Below the pieces are notes generated by a model. The model saw nothing but the letters and a program-made list of their open reading frames with translations, had not been told where the DNA came from and did no database searches. Below are positions 1 to 8,229 of a DNA stretch of 64,000 bases, one piece after another. The DNA comes from JADFXI01 sp963784135 (GTDB lineage: Bacteria > Nitrospirota > Thermodesulfovibrionia > Thermodesulfovibrionales > Dissulfurispiraceae): contig CAWAQG010000012.1 of the NCBI GenBank assembly GCA_963784135.1, positions 124,001-188,000 of the forward strand. Direction: 5' to 3'. A program made the position numbers and the translations under genes. Each line of letters starts with the position of its first letter. The stretch's first letter is position 1.

Positions 1-85
1 AACAGTTTGCACCCGTATTTTTGCGACAATTGCCGAAGTACTCCACAGAATTTTCCTGATCATCGTTCGCGTTGACTCCTGCGAG

Positions 86-796
86 TTATCTTGTTAAGCT
101 TGCCCAACACTGAAATAAAAAAAAGCCTTGGGATCGCATTACTGCAGTCCCAAGGCTTTCAATGTTTACATGCTGGAGTTTATAGGGTAAATCTTTCGTT
201 TGGTATTCACCCGAAGATCTTTGGACGCAATTCGCCCCTGGTTCCGTTTGGCTTCGGCGATTATGTATTTCTGTAGTATAATTTTCTGGCTGATAATTCC
301 TGAAGAACATGGAAGACCGTTGAGCTTGTCGAAAGGTACGCACAACGTAATCCTTGGGAAAGGGTTTCCTGGCGATAATTTCCGCCAGGTTTCCCTTTAT
401 GTTGCGGTAGCACTTTTTTTCAAGCCGCATGTCGACTTTCCCATTTACACGGCGGATTTTCAGCATGATTGTGCCGTATTGAAAATAATATGGCTCACAC
501 CGAACATCCTGCCAATGATCGGGATCGGGAACATTTTTCTCTATGCCGTCGGTCTTTAGTAAGAGACATTGATGCTCATGCCTCACCAGGATATAGTTGG
601 CAATGCCTTTTTGCTTGTTCCGATATCGTCTATCCTTGTCCTGATTTGCCATATACTTGGCAATCAGTTTTTGATCAATAGCCGGCCATTTGCCGATCTT
701 GTCTTTGGGATATTTGATACTGCAAAAATAGAAATATCCATGAGAAAATAACCTTTCAACCTGCTGAACATACGCTTCCCATTGTTCTATGACCAT
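86..796 (-). CDS. Unknown protein, probably frameshifted near its C-terminus
   Basis: I do not recognise this protein. The start at 796 is chosen because GGAGG lies 7 nt upstream of the ATG; the open frame runs further upstream without a better start. The N-terminal part is basic and aromatic (WEAYVQQVERLF, then YFYFCSIKYPK) and looks like genuine coding sequence. After about residue 165 the frame loses protein-like character. Another frame continues as a basic helical tail (QKYIIAEAKRNQGRIASKD) and stops with TAA at 166-168, directly before a terminator. I infer a one-base indel near 300 and a true product of about 210 residues (796 down to 166). No signal peptide or membrane segment is visible. 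It lies downstream of the ssrA 3' end, a position often occupied by integrated elements. Confidence 0.5.
   Translation of the reverse strand: MVIEQWEAYVQQVERLFSHGYFYFCSIKYPKDKIGKWPAIDQKLIAKYMANQDKDRRYRNKQKGIANYILVRHEHQCLLLKTDGIEKNVPDPDHWQDVRCEPYYFQYGTIMLKIRRVNGKVDMRLEKKCYRNIKGNLAEIIARKPFPKDYVVRTFRQAQRSSMFFRNYQPENYTTEIHNRRSQTEPGANCVQRSSGEYQTKDLPYKLQHVNIESLGTAVMRSQGFFLFQCWASLTR
113..159 (-). terminator. Rho-independent terminator of the unknown minus-strand gene
   Basis: On the minus strand a 12-bp perfect stem (122-133 with 148-159) is followed by a run of eight T residues (117-124 read on the minus strand). It lies a few bases after an in-phase TAA at 166-168, which suggests that the gene upstream ends there. 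Confidence 0.75.
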
Positions 797-1019
797 TTTT
801 ATACCTCCCGGTATTTTTTTGTGGCCAAGCCCTCCCGGACTATTCCCCCTGAAAAGGGGAAGGCGACTTGCCGGATCGCCTGCTAAAAAGAAGAAAAAGG
901 TAAGCTCTTTCGTCGCGCCTTTTATGCGAGTGCCAATCTCGCGGCGCACCCGGAAACACTGCCTTGCATTTCCGGGCTCGATACTGCTGAAACTACTCAA
1001 GTTTGCTCTCACACCTCGC

Positions 1020-1640
1020 ACATCTTAAGATGCCGGTCGGTGCTTGCCGATGTTATCTCATGCCTCCAGGTCAGCAGTCCGGTCGCATCCAGCAAAAGGA
1101 TAATACGGGCGGAACACAGAAGTTCCCGGTTACTCATCACTAGAGTAGTGACTTTCGCTCTCCTTTTTGCCTTCACCTGCGGTTCGGCCTCGCCGCTCTG
1201 CTGACCCTCACCTGGTTGCGGCCTTCGTAAGAAGGTCGCTTTAGCTGGTTAAGCTTTCACCATAAGATATTACTATCTCATGGCTCCCCAGCCAGGCTGG
1301 GTTATGCCATTACTGGCATCCCCCAGTGCCGATTTGCACGGCTTCGGACATGATGTACACGTCGCCCGATGCTCTTGGGTTATAACCCAGTGAGGAAGTA
1401 GCGGAAATTGATCCGCAGTCCCTGTTCCCACGACGCAAGCGATCTCCTCGCACGTCGCGAGCCCCCCTGATGCCTGCATGACGGGTGGTACCCGACATTG
1501 GCGGCCTCAGTGCCTCAGCAATCCGGTGGGCAACCGGTTGCCTACAGCTAATCTTCTTCTTAGCTTCTGGATCGAACAATTTGGTTTGGTATGGGTTGGA
1601 ATACTGGTAACGCGCGCCGGGGTCGCAACTATTTCCCCGT
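1020..1640 (-). other. Gene-free block with many potential RNA hairpins (possible group II intron-like or other structured RNA)
   Basis: No convincing coding sequence is present on either strand. Read on the minus strand, the block has many short complementary stems and purine-rich loops: CCTTCTTACGAAGG (about 1227), CACTACTCTAGTG (about 1146), GGGTTATAACCC (about 1378), GCGAAAG and GTGAAAG loops. The composition resembles domain I of group II introns, but I see no reverse transcriptase and no domain V hairpin. The unknown gene at 86-796 follows on the same strand with no terminator visible between, so the block could be its long leader or part of the same mobile unit. Identity is uncertain; from 1640 to 2200 I see nothing recognisable except one ATTCC...GGAAT palindrome at 2095-2115. 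Confidence 0.3.
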
Positions 1641-2094
1641 GCGGAAGAGGATTAAATAGACCAAAATTGAGGCGAAAAAGCTGTCCTCTTAACTCACTGC
1701 ATTTTCATGCTTATTACCGGATGCGCGAAGATCATTAGGAATACAGTCTCATCGATAAAAAAAAGTAATTTTCGTCTCAATTACGTGTTTGCCATTCCCG
1801 GAGATACGGGATCTAATGGGAACCTGTTGATGCGAAGTCTGTGCATAAAAAGACTCTGCCTGCAGTTAATGCCTAATTCCCCAAGCTTGTTGCCCAGGGA
1901 AAAGGCATGTAATCCTCTGCATATGCAGATACCGGCCCTGATCAAGCGGCCTATGGATTGATACTATATATTAGAATTCTCATTTGCGTGACAATAAAAT
2001 TCTCACTGCCGGCTTCCGTTGATTCTCAGAGACAAATTTTTTCTCAGGCCTCGTCTCATGATAATCACCGCAATAAACAAAAGTCGCTGGATTC

Positions 2095-2115
2095 CGGGTC
2101 AAGACCGGAATGACG
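2095..2115. repeat. REP-like palindrome (ATTCC...GGAAT)
   Basis: ATTCCGG and CCGGAAT flank a 7-base loop (GTCAAGA). It is a single member of the ATTCC/GGAAT palindrome family that occurs in pairs elsewhere in the window. Confidence 0.6.
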
Positions 2116-2203
2116 GCAAAAAAAATGAAAAGAACTGTTGGGGACATTAACTTAGACAGGAAAAAGAATCAGGAAATTGGATACCGATCCAGTGCCCCTG
2201 CGG

Positions 2204-2223
2204 TGCCCCCTTTTGAGGGGGCA
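2204..2223. repeat. GC-rich hairpin downstream of ssrA
   Basis: TGCCCCC and GGGGGCA flank a 6-base loop, with an alternative outer pairing (CCAGTGCCC with GGGCATTGG, 2189-2228). It lies 40 nt beyond the mature tmRNA 3' end and has no T-run, so it may be a processing or rho-type end rather than an intrinsic terminator. Confidence 0.4.
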
Positions 2224-2261
2224 TTGGACCATCTAACTGATTGATATTAAAGAAGATTCAA

Positions 2262-2606
2262 TGGTGGAGGCGGCGGGAATCGAACCCGCGTCCGAAAGCA
2301 CTACTCTCAAGCTTCTACATGCGTATCCTGACTATTGATTCTCGGTTATCAGCCTGCCGCCAGGCAGGCCTGCTGATATCCTATCCCTTAAGTCTTTCGC
2401 CGGAATTAAGGGATTCATCCGGCGGCATCCTGCTGTATGACGCCCTTTTCAGCGCACAGGCATCGCTGAAGGAGCGTGCTGCTATTGGTTAAGCAGCGAG
2501 TGCCAGTTCGTTGTTGGCGTTTGTGTTTGTTCCACCTTTTTACGTGGTGATGGAGCCACGGCATGCCACTTGAGCCTCATAACCCCCGTCGAGTCCTATC
2601 GCCCCC
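2262..2606 (-). ncRNA. ssrA: tmRNA (transfer-messenger RNA)
   Basis: The tRNA-like ends are clear. The 5' end begins GGGGGCGAUAGGACUCGAC and the 3' end has the T-arm GGGUUCGAUUCCCGCC, then CGCCUCC and an encoded ACCA. The seven-base acceptor stem pairs completely with one G-U. The mRNA-like part encodes a proteolysis tag ending ANNELALAA (codons 2518 to 2492) followed by TAA at 2491-2489; in-frame codons upstream could extend the tag, so its first residue is not certain. tmRNA acts with SmpB, encoded 15 nt upstream on the same strand, to rescue stalled ribosomes. The tag ends in LAA, as recognised by ClpXP/ClpAP-type proteases. Confidence 0.95.
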
Positions 2607-2620
2607 AAGGTTATAATTTA

Positions 2621-3151
2621 TTATACCATAAGTAAGCAGTAGGAACTAGCAGTAGGCAGAAAATAAAATCTGTTTTTCTGAGTCTTACGCTCACGCCTAG
2701 TGCCTATGTTATTGCTCTTCATTGCCCGCTCTATATCTCTTTTTGCCTCGCGCTCTTTAATGGTTTCTCTCTTCTCGTATTCCCTTTTGCCTTTCCCGAG
2801 CCCTATTTCCACTTTTGCAAAAGGTCCCTTAAAGTAGATTTTGAGCGGTATCAGGGAATACCCTTTCAACTGCGCCTTGCCTTTCAGCCTTTCTATTTCC
2901 TTGCGGTGCAGGAGGAGCTTTCTTGTTCTGAGCGGCTCGTGGTTCATGATGTTGCCGTGAGCATACGGGCTGATGTGGCAATTAAAGAGAAACACCTGAG
3001 TATCCTTGATGAGGACATAGCTGTCCTTCAGATTGGCCTTGCCGTCTCTCAGCGATTTGACCTCTGTGCCAAGGAGTTGCATGCCTGCCTCAAAGGTATC
3101 TTCAATGCTGTAGTCATGGTAGGCTTTTTTGTTCTGGGCCACTAATTTCAT
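2621..3151 (-). CDS. smpB: SsrA-binding protein SmpB with a repeat-derived C-terminal tail
   Basis: SmpB is an OB-fold protein that binds the tRNA-like domain of tmRNA and delivers it to stalled ribosomes. Family features are visible: QNKKAYHDYSIEDTFEAG near the N-terminus, the GTEVKSLRDGKANLKDSYV core, HGNIMNHEPLRTRKLLLH, and the KREYEKRETIKEREAKRDI region that precedes the usual C-terminal helix. At 176 residues it is longer than the usual 150-160. The last roughly 25 residues (after ERAMKSNN) are encoded by an inverted heptamer array (about 2630-2710) and look like accidental read-through into a repeat. That may matter, because the SmpB tail enters the mRNA channel in the family. It lies directly upstream of ssrA. 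Confidence 0.93.
   Translation of the reverse strand: MKLVAQNKKAYHDYSIEDTFEAGMQLLGTEVKSLRDGKANLKDSYVLIKDTQVFLFNCHISPYAHGNIMNHEPLRTRKLLLHRKEIERLKGKAQLKGYSLIPLKIYFKGPFAKVEIGLGKGKREYEKRETIKEREAKRDIERAMKSNNIGTRRERKTQKNRFYFLPTASSYCLLMV
2632..2710. repeat. Inverted heptamer-type array inside the smpB 3' end
   Basis: Left arm AGTAAGC-AGTAGGA-ACTAGC-AGTAGGC (2632-2658) and right arm GCCTAGT-GCCTATG (about 2695-2709) are in opposite orientation around an A/T-rich spacer. This is the same layout as the CGTGAA arrays in the window but with a different word. Confidence 0.5.
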
Positions 3152-3198
3152 AATTGTATGATAGCAGAAGACAGAAGCCTTCTGTAACAGGGGCCGCG

Positions 3199-3513
3199 TT
3201 GCATAACCTAAAAAAGTATTCTAAAAAATCTATAATAAGCTTACGTCATTCCCGCAGGCTTTTAGCGGGAATCCAGGAAAAAACACATGAAGAGCTTTTA
3301 TGTTTATATTCTTTGCAGCAAGCGTAACGGCACTTTGTATGCAGATACTATAATTGATTTGTATGAAGGGCTATAGGCACACATCTGAAAAAAACCTGGA
3401 TTCCCGCTAAAAGCCTGCGGGAATGACGTAGTTGGTGTTGCCAAGTGAAATATTTCGAATACATCCTTAAATGAGGCAACGAACCACTTTCGAATACTTT
3501 TCTGATGATGCAA
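3199..3513 (+). mobile_element. Internally deleted GIY-YIG element, copy A
   Basis: This is a 315-bp derivative of the elements at 49,824 and 57,932. It has the terminal TTGCAT...ATGCAA ends, the left palindrome (about 3245-3275, ATTCCCGC...GCGGGAAT), the first 20 or so codons of the nuclease ORF from ATG at 3288, then an abrupt junction near 3350 to the last codons and the inverted right palindrome (about 3395-3427). The TTCGAATA subterminal motifs at the right end are shared with copy C. With most of the ORF missing it looks like a non-autonomous, MITE-like deletion product. Confidence 0.75.
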
Positions 3514-3563
3514 TTCGGGGGCTTTAATAAAGTGGGTCAAATAATCTATAATTCATGGCATGA

Positions 3564-3613
3564 AATAATCCCTCCTCGCCTCCCCTTTTTAAAAGGGGGA
3601 TGGGGGGATTCAT
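3564..3613. repeat. CCCTCC...GGGGGAT palindromic repeat
   Basis: AATCCCTCCTCGCCTCCCC is followed by the complementary AAAAGGGGGATGGGGGGATT. Related copies occur at 32,553, 58,458 and, inside genes, at 48,368 and 56,612. Confidence 0.6.
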
Positions 3614-3624
3614 GGAGGGTTCAT

Positions 3625-4053
3625 ATGAAGAGGCTTCTTTTTGTGGCTGTTGTTCTCATTGGGGCTGTCCTTGCTGTCTCATGCGGGAAAACAGCGGTCA
3701 AGAAAACGTCGGAAGATTCAAAAACAGCTACAGACACTTTTGCTGTTGTCGAAGCGATAAAAAAGGCGTACCTTGAAAAGGATGTGTCGGAAATTGAGAA
3801 AAATACGACAAAGGACGGCTTCAGGGCGATCAGCAGCGTGATGAAGAGTTTTGATTCTGCCGCATTGGATTTTAATCCTGTGTTGGTTGAGATAGAGGAA
3901 GGCACCGTGAACTTGAATGTCTCCTGGACAGGGACCTGGACGAAGGGCGGAAAGACGACGGAAGAAAGGGGAATGACTGTTTTTGTCTTAAAGGGCATGC
4001 CTTTGAAGGTAGATGCCGTTTCAGGGGCAAATCCCTTCAAATATCCCGAATAA
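3625..4053 (+). CDS. Putative lipoprotein of unknown function
   Basis: The start at 3625 follows a GGAGG 7 nt upstream; the frame is open further upstream only through a repeat. The N-terminus has a signal peptide (MKRLLFVAVVLIGAVLAVSC) ending in a cysteine that could be lipidated, although the -3 to -1 residues (AVS) are not ideal for a lipobox. The mature part of about 120 residues is hydrophilic, with an N-terminal helical stretch (TFAVVEAIKKAYLEKDVSEI) followed by beta-rich sequence (GTVNLNVSWTGTWTKGG). This resembles the NTF2-like/SnoaL or DUF4878 type of small lipoproteins, but I cannot assign a function. It is transcribed away from smpB and converges on the small ORF at 4077-4241. Confidence 0.8.
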   Translation: MKRLLFVAVVLIGAVLAVSCGKTAVKKTSEDSKTATDTFAVVEAIKKAYLEKDVSEIEKNTTKDGFRAISSVMKSFDSAALDFNPVLVEIEEGTVNLNVSWTGTWTKGGKTTEERGMTVFVLKGMPLKVDAVSGANPFKYPE

Positions 4054-4076
4054 GCACGGGCTATGGCCCTTACTTT

Positions 4077-4241
4077 TCAATTCATGCTTACCCATGTGAT
4101 GCACTTCATGTCGAGATTACTCGGGGAACAGTTAATGACCAGCTTGCAGTTGTACATAAAGCCGCTGTAAGCCAGAACACCGTAATCATCGAACATTCGC
4201 ATCGCCAGCTTCTCATAAGGAGTAAGATTTCTCGGTTCCAT
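4077..4241 (-). CDS. Small protein of 54 residues, unknown
   Basis: The ORF begins MEPRNLTPYEKLAMRMFDDY and ends in TWVSMN. Its ATG (4241-4239) is preceded by a strong AAAGGGGG about 8 nt upstream. Codon use looks like coding sequence and the protein is rich in aromatic residues and contains three cysteines (residues 32, 38, 47). It is downstream of aat on the same strand (92 nt gap). No function is recognised. Confidence 0.6.
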   Translation of the reverse strand: MEPRNLTPYEKLAMRMFDDYGVLAYSGFMYNCKLVINCSPSNLDMKCITWVSMN

Positions 4242-4332
4242 GTCGGCCCCCTTTCACCTTAACATATCGTCAGGTGCGGCCGATTCTTGAGTGTCAAATA
4301 TAGCCTAAATCAGGGATGCGTCAATGAGCAGG

Positions 4333-5030
4333 TTATTTATTGGCGAGCCCCCAGTGCCAGGCGTCTTTTTTGGCCGGCATTTTGAGCGCCTTTCCCAGCC
4401 TCTGCATGAATTCAGACCGGGGGATTTCCCGTGCTCCGAAGCTTATAAGATGTCTGGTAGTCACCTGGCAATCGATCAGGGCAAAATCCCATTTGAGTAA
4501 CTGCTGCACAAGGGCCACAAAAGCAACTTTGGAGGCATTGTTCTTTTTTGCAAACATCGATTCGCCAAAGAAGACGCCGCCCAGCGCGACCCCATAAAGC
4601 CCTCCGGCCAACTCGCCGTTCTGCCAGCTCTCGATGGAATGTGCAAAGCCTGAGCGGTGCAGTTGTATGTAGGCATCAATTATTTCCGCCGTAATCCAGG
4701 TGCCTGTCTTCCCCCTTTCTGCGGACAGCCGGAGCAGTTCCTGATAACTTCAGGAAATGCGGCATCAATGGTGATTTCATAAATATTATTTTTGAGCACC
4801 TGCTTAAGACTTCTTGACACTTTTAATTCCCGGGGGAATAAAACAAGACGCGGGTCGGGTGACCACCATAAAATAGGGTCGCCGGCTGAATACCAGGGGA
4901 AAATTCCCATTGAATAGGCGAGCAATAGACGCTCCTCGCTCAAGTCTCCGCCAACGCAGAGCAGGCCATCTCTTTCAGCGAGTTCGGGAGAGGGGAAAAT
5001 CAAATCATCTGTAAGCTTAAAGACAGGCAT
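4333..5030 (-). pseudogene. aat: Leucyl/phenylalanyl-tRNA--protein transferase, one frameshift
   Basis: Aat transfers Leu or Phe from aminoacyl-tRNA to N-terminal Arg or Lys, creating bacterial N-degrons for ClpS/ClpAP. The N-terminal half starts MPVFKLTDDLIFPSPELAER at 5030 and has family motifs (GLLCVGGDLS, GIFPWYS, ILWWSPDPR). The second half is in another frame: GTWITAEIIDAYIQLHRSG, then HSIESWQNGELAGGLYGVAL and the terminal CQVTTRHLISFGAREIPR. The frames join near 4722-4730, where one missing base explains the shift. Together the halves cover the full family length of about 230 residues. This is either a real lesion or a sequencing error; clpA and clpS next door have similar indels. Confidence 0.85.
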
Positions 5031-5034
5031 ATTT

Positions 5035-5157
5035 AAAAGCCGTGAAACGCAACTAAAGAACGTGAACCGTGAACACGTGAAAGGTAAAAGACTTTTAAAA
5101 AAGTGCTTTCTTTGTTTTTGCGATTTACGACTCACGATTCACGTTTCACGGTCTTTT
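5035..5157. repeat. CGTGAA heptamer inverted-array element (aat/clpA boundary)
   Basis: The left arm carries CGTGAAA, CGTGAAC and CGTGAAC-type words. After an A/T-rich spacer the right arm has the reverse complements (CACGATT, CACGTTT, CACGG). The arms could fold into an mRNA stem. The right arm supplies the last codons and TGA stop of clpA (5141-5139). Confidence 0.8.
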
Positions 5158-7432
5158 AGATAGGTGAAGCTTAAACGGTCTTCAGCCAGGCCTATATTCA
5201 CCGTACCGCCTTTGCTCAGTTTGCCGAAAAGCACTTCTTCCGACAGAATGTCTTTTATTTCCGTTTGGATGATCCGCGCCAGGGGGCGGGCCCCGTAGAC
5301 AGGGTCATGTCCCTTTTGGGCAAGCCAGTGCCGGGCCTCGGGGGAAAGGGAGATCGAGACCTTTTTCCGGCTGAGTTGGCTGTTCGAGTTCTTTTATGAA
5401 TTTGTCCACTACTTTCTCCATGACCTGAGGCTGTGAGAGGCGCAAAGCTGATAATGGCATCGAGCCTGTTCCTGAATTCCGGGTTGAATAATCTGTCAAT
5501 GGCCTCTTTGCCCTTGGCTGACGTGTCTTTACTCCTGTCGCCGAATCCGATAACGCTTTTTGCCAAATCTTTTGCGCCGGCATTCGAGGTCATAATAAGA
5601 ATGACATTTCTGAAATCAGCCTTTTTCCCGTTATTGTCGGTCAATGTCGCATAGTCCATTACCTGAAGGAGAATACTGAAAATGTCGGGGTGTGCCTTTT
5701 CGATCTCATCCAGGAGCAGAACGCTGTAAGGGTGCTTCCTGATACTATCCGTCAGCAGCCCGCCCTGGTCAAAGCCGACATATCCCGGGGGTGCTCCTAT
5801 CAGGCGGGCTACTGTATGCTTTTCCATGTATTCACTCATATCAAACCGGATGAACTGGACCCCAAGCACCGAGGCGAGTTGTTTGAAACCTCTGTTTTCC
5901 CGACTCCTGTCGGGACCGGTAAACAAAAATGATCCTATGGTCTTCTCAGGCGAACCCAATCCGGCCCGTGATCGCTTAATAGCGGCAGCAAGAGAGTGAA
6001 TTGCATCATCCTGGCCGAATACGGTCTGCTTCAGTTCGTCCTCAAGCAGTTTAAGCTTGTCAATGTCTGATGTGGAAATCGACCTTGAAGGGATCTTCGC
6101 TATTCCGGAGACCACTCTTTCGATATCGGCAACTCCGATAATGCGTTTGCTCCGGCGTGTTGCTTCAAGTTTCAGGGCCGCCCCTGCTTCATCAATAACG
6201 TCGATGGCCTTGTCAGGCAGAAAGCGGTCATTAATAAATTTGGCATGAAAGTTCGGCTGCGGCTTTAAGGGCGTTTCTGGTGAAAGTCACGCCGTGGAAT
6301 TCCCCATAATAGTCTTTTAAGCCCGTTTAGGATCAGTACCGTCTCATCTATGCCGGGCTCCTGTATCTCGATTTTCTCGAACCGCCTGGAGAGGGCGCGG
6401 TCTTTTTCAAAATGGTTCTTGTATTCCTCATAGGTGGTGGCCCCGATACAGCGCAGCGCACCTGAATTCAGCAGCGGCTTCAATATATTGGAGGCATCCA
6501 TAGAGCCGCCACTGGTAGCGCCGGCCCCAACCACAGTATGGATCTCATCAATAAAAAGAATAGCATCGGGAATTTTTTCGTATACTTTTCAGCGTTGCTT
6601 TAAGGCGGGCTTCAAAATCTCCCCGGTATTTGGTTCCTGCCAGGAGGGTCCCCATGTCCACCGAAAATATTTTCGTTTTTTTCAGCGCGTCCGGAACTTT
6701 TCCTCTCTGTATATTCAGTGCAAGTCCCTCGACTATCGCGGTCTTTCCCACGCCTGGCTCGCCGACAAAAATAATATTATTTTTTTTCCGCCTGCAGAGG
6801 ACCTGGATAGTCCGCTTCAGTTCGGGTCTCGCGGCCTACAAGCGGATCAATCTTGCCCTGCGCGGCCTTCTCCACTAAATCCACGGCAAATTGCCTGAGC
6901 GGGTCTCTTGCCGGCGGTTCCGTGTCTCTGTTCGGCGCAGCAATCGACGGCGGTACATGTTCATCATTATTGGCATCCTCACTGTCGGATTCATCATGGA
7001 GTTTTGGATATGCCATGAGAAATGTAATTGAGCACATCAAGCTGCGTAATGCCCTCAGACTCCAGCAGATGGACGGCGTGACGAGTCTTCTTCGAGAAAA
7101 ATAGAGGCTATTATGTCTCCGGCATCAGCCTCCTGCTTTCCTGCTGATTGCACATGGGTCAATGCTCTTTGAATCACGCGTTGAAACGCAATAGTCGGTT
7201 TTGAATAGAGGTCTGCATCATCAGGCAGCCGGGGAATATTAACCTCAAAAAAATTCTCTATTTGAGACTTCAGGCGTGCAATGTCGCCGCCGCAATTGGA
7301 AATGATTTCACCTCCCCATTCATCGTGAAGCGCCGCAAAGAGTATGTGCTCTACAGTCAGGTATTCATGCCTCTTCTTTTCAGCGTCGCGTATTGTGGCT
7401 TCGAGTGTCAGTTCCAATGCTTTATTGATCAT
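5139..7432 (-). pseudogene. clpA: ATP-dependent Clp protease ATPase subunit ClpA, multiple frameshifts
   Basis: ClpA is the AAA+ unfoldase that feeds ClpP and takes N-degron substrates from ClpS. The start MINKALELTLEATIRDAEKK at 7432 follows GGAGGAAG and overlaps the inferred clpS stop. All domains can be traced: Clp_N repeats, D1 Walker A (GEPGVGKT) and Walker B (AILFIDEIH), D2 (GAPPGYVGFDQGG, LLLDEIEKAHPD) and the C-terminal D2-small domain. Reading through them needs frame changes near 7080, 7015, 6830, 6590, 6310, 6245, 5455 and 5370. In D2 two compensating indels (about 5890-5917) turn the expected GPTGVGKTE into GPDRSRENR. The final residues KDRET and the stop lie in a repeat. This is either a decayed gene or a poorly assembled stretch. 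Confidence 0.9.
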
Positions 7433-7736
7433 TCTTCCTCCATAATGCATTTAAGCGGAAATTGTTTTTGCGGGCAAGTTCCTGTACGGTATGCACTTTT
7501 GTTTCAGCGATCTCACGAGTATATACTCCGGCCAGCCCCGAGCCCTTCCTATGCACGTTGAGCATTATCTGTGTAGCTTCTACAGTTGATTTGTGAAACA
7601 CAGACTCAAGTATGTGGACAACAAAATCCATCGGTGTGTAATCATCGTTCAGAAGCAGTACCCTGTACAATGATGGCTTTTTGGTCTTCCCGCGGGTCTT
7701 TTCTTCGATGCCGGATTCAAATGTCTGTTTGCTCAT
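7422..7736 (-). CDS. clpS: ClpS adaptor for ClpA (N-degron recognition)
   Basis: ClpS binds N-terminal Leu, Phe, Trp or Tyr and hands substrates to ClpA. The core is typical: YRVLLLNDDYTPMDFVVHIL, FHKSTVEATQIMLNVHRKG and GVYTREIAETKV. These include the DD/N residues and His of the pocket and the N-terminal extension that engages ClpA. The last residues (NNFRLNALWRKNDQ) differ from the usual NNFPLKCxMEEE. Adding one T to a T run near 7450 restores FPLKCIMEEE and a TGA that overlaps the clpA ATG (ATGA), so the true 3' end is probably about 7431 and translation is coupled to clpA. Confidence 0.93.
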   Translation of the reverse strand: MSKQTFESGIEEKTRGKTKKPSLYRVLLLNDDYTPMDFVVHILESVFHKSTVEATQIMLNVHRKGSGLAGVYTREIAETKVHTVQELARKNNFRLNALWRKNDQ

Positions 7737-7740
7737 AATT

Positions 7741-7835
7741 TTAATTACGAATTAGGAATTACGAATTATTGAAAAAACATTACTACCATCTTTAGTCTTT
7801 AAATTCGTAATTCCTAATTCGTCATTCTTAATTGT
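7741..7835. repeat. Inverted heptamer array, AATTACG word
   Basis: Left arm AATTACG-AATTAGG-AATTACG-AATTATT (about 7743-7770) and right arm AATTCGT-AATTCCT-AATTCGT-CATTCTT (about 7800-7830) are inverted around a 30-nt spacer. It fills the gap between fmdB and clpS. The layout is the same as that of the CGTGAA elements, but the word is unrelated. Confidence 0.7.
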
Positions 7836-7837
7836 TT

Positions 7838-8041
7838 TTACTTGCAGGAACTGCATGAACCCGAACTGCAGGAAGTGCACCCGGAAGATACGGTATGTTC
7901 TACCCCGCTCATGCCGAATACCGAAAATCTCTTTTTTACATCCTCTGAGCCGCATTTGGCGCATGTTACTTTCCGGCTGCCGAAAACAAGCTTTTCGAAT
8001 TCCCGGCCGCATTTTCCGCATGTATATTCAAAAATAGGCAT
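7838..8041 (-). CDS. FmdB-type zinc-ribbon protein
   Basis: This 67-residue protein begins MPIFEYTCGKCGREFEKLVF, the hallmark of the FmdB/CxxC_CxxC_SSSS regulatory-protein family. Cys8 and Cys11 pair with Cys27 and Cys30 (CAKCGSED) to form a zinc ribbon. The C-terminus is a flexible Ser/Cys-rich tail with CTSC and CSSC. The family is small, cytosolic and often called a putative regulator; its biochemical role is not established. It lies upstream of clpS on the same strand, separated by an inverted heptamer array. Confidence 0.9.
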   Translation of the reverse strand: MPIFEYTCGKCGREFEKLVFGSRKVTCAKCGSEDVKKRFSVFGMSGVEHTVSSGCTSCSSGSCSSCK

Positions 8042-8229
8042 ACTAAAACCTCCACAACTTATTATTTATATTATAGCATATAAACAGCCCGCCTCTCACG
8101 CTCCCTTCCATAAATAAGTTGCACATAGTGCTTGAATTATTGAAAAAAATGCTTTATGGTAGAAAGGTCATCACTGAAATGGTTGCGCTCTGAAAAGTCA
8201 TCGATTTTTTGGCTTTCGTAGGAGGGTGC

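Noticed and set aside
1310..1579. Open frame of 89 residues on the minus strand
   Set aside because: It has no ribosome site, is rich in Arg and Gly in a way typical of structured RNA read as protein, and overlaps several hairpins. I see no domain.
2241..2492. Plus-strand open frame across the tmRNA gene
   Set aside because: It is the antisense of ssrA; the RRRESNPRPKAL-like peptide is the well-known artefact of translating tRNA-like T-arms.
3245..3427. CRISPR array
   Set aside because: The repeats are inverted palindromes, not regularly spaced direct repeats, and no cas gene is near.
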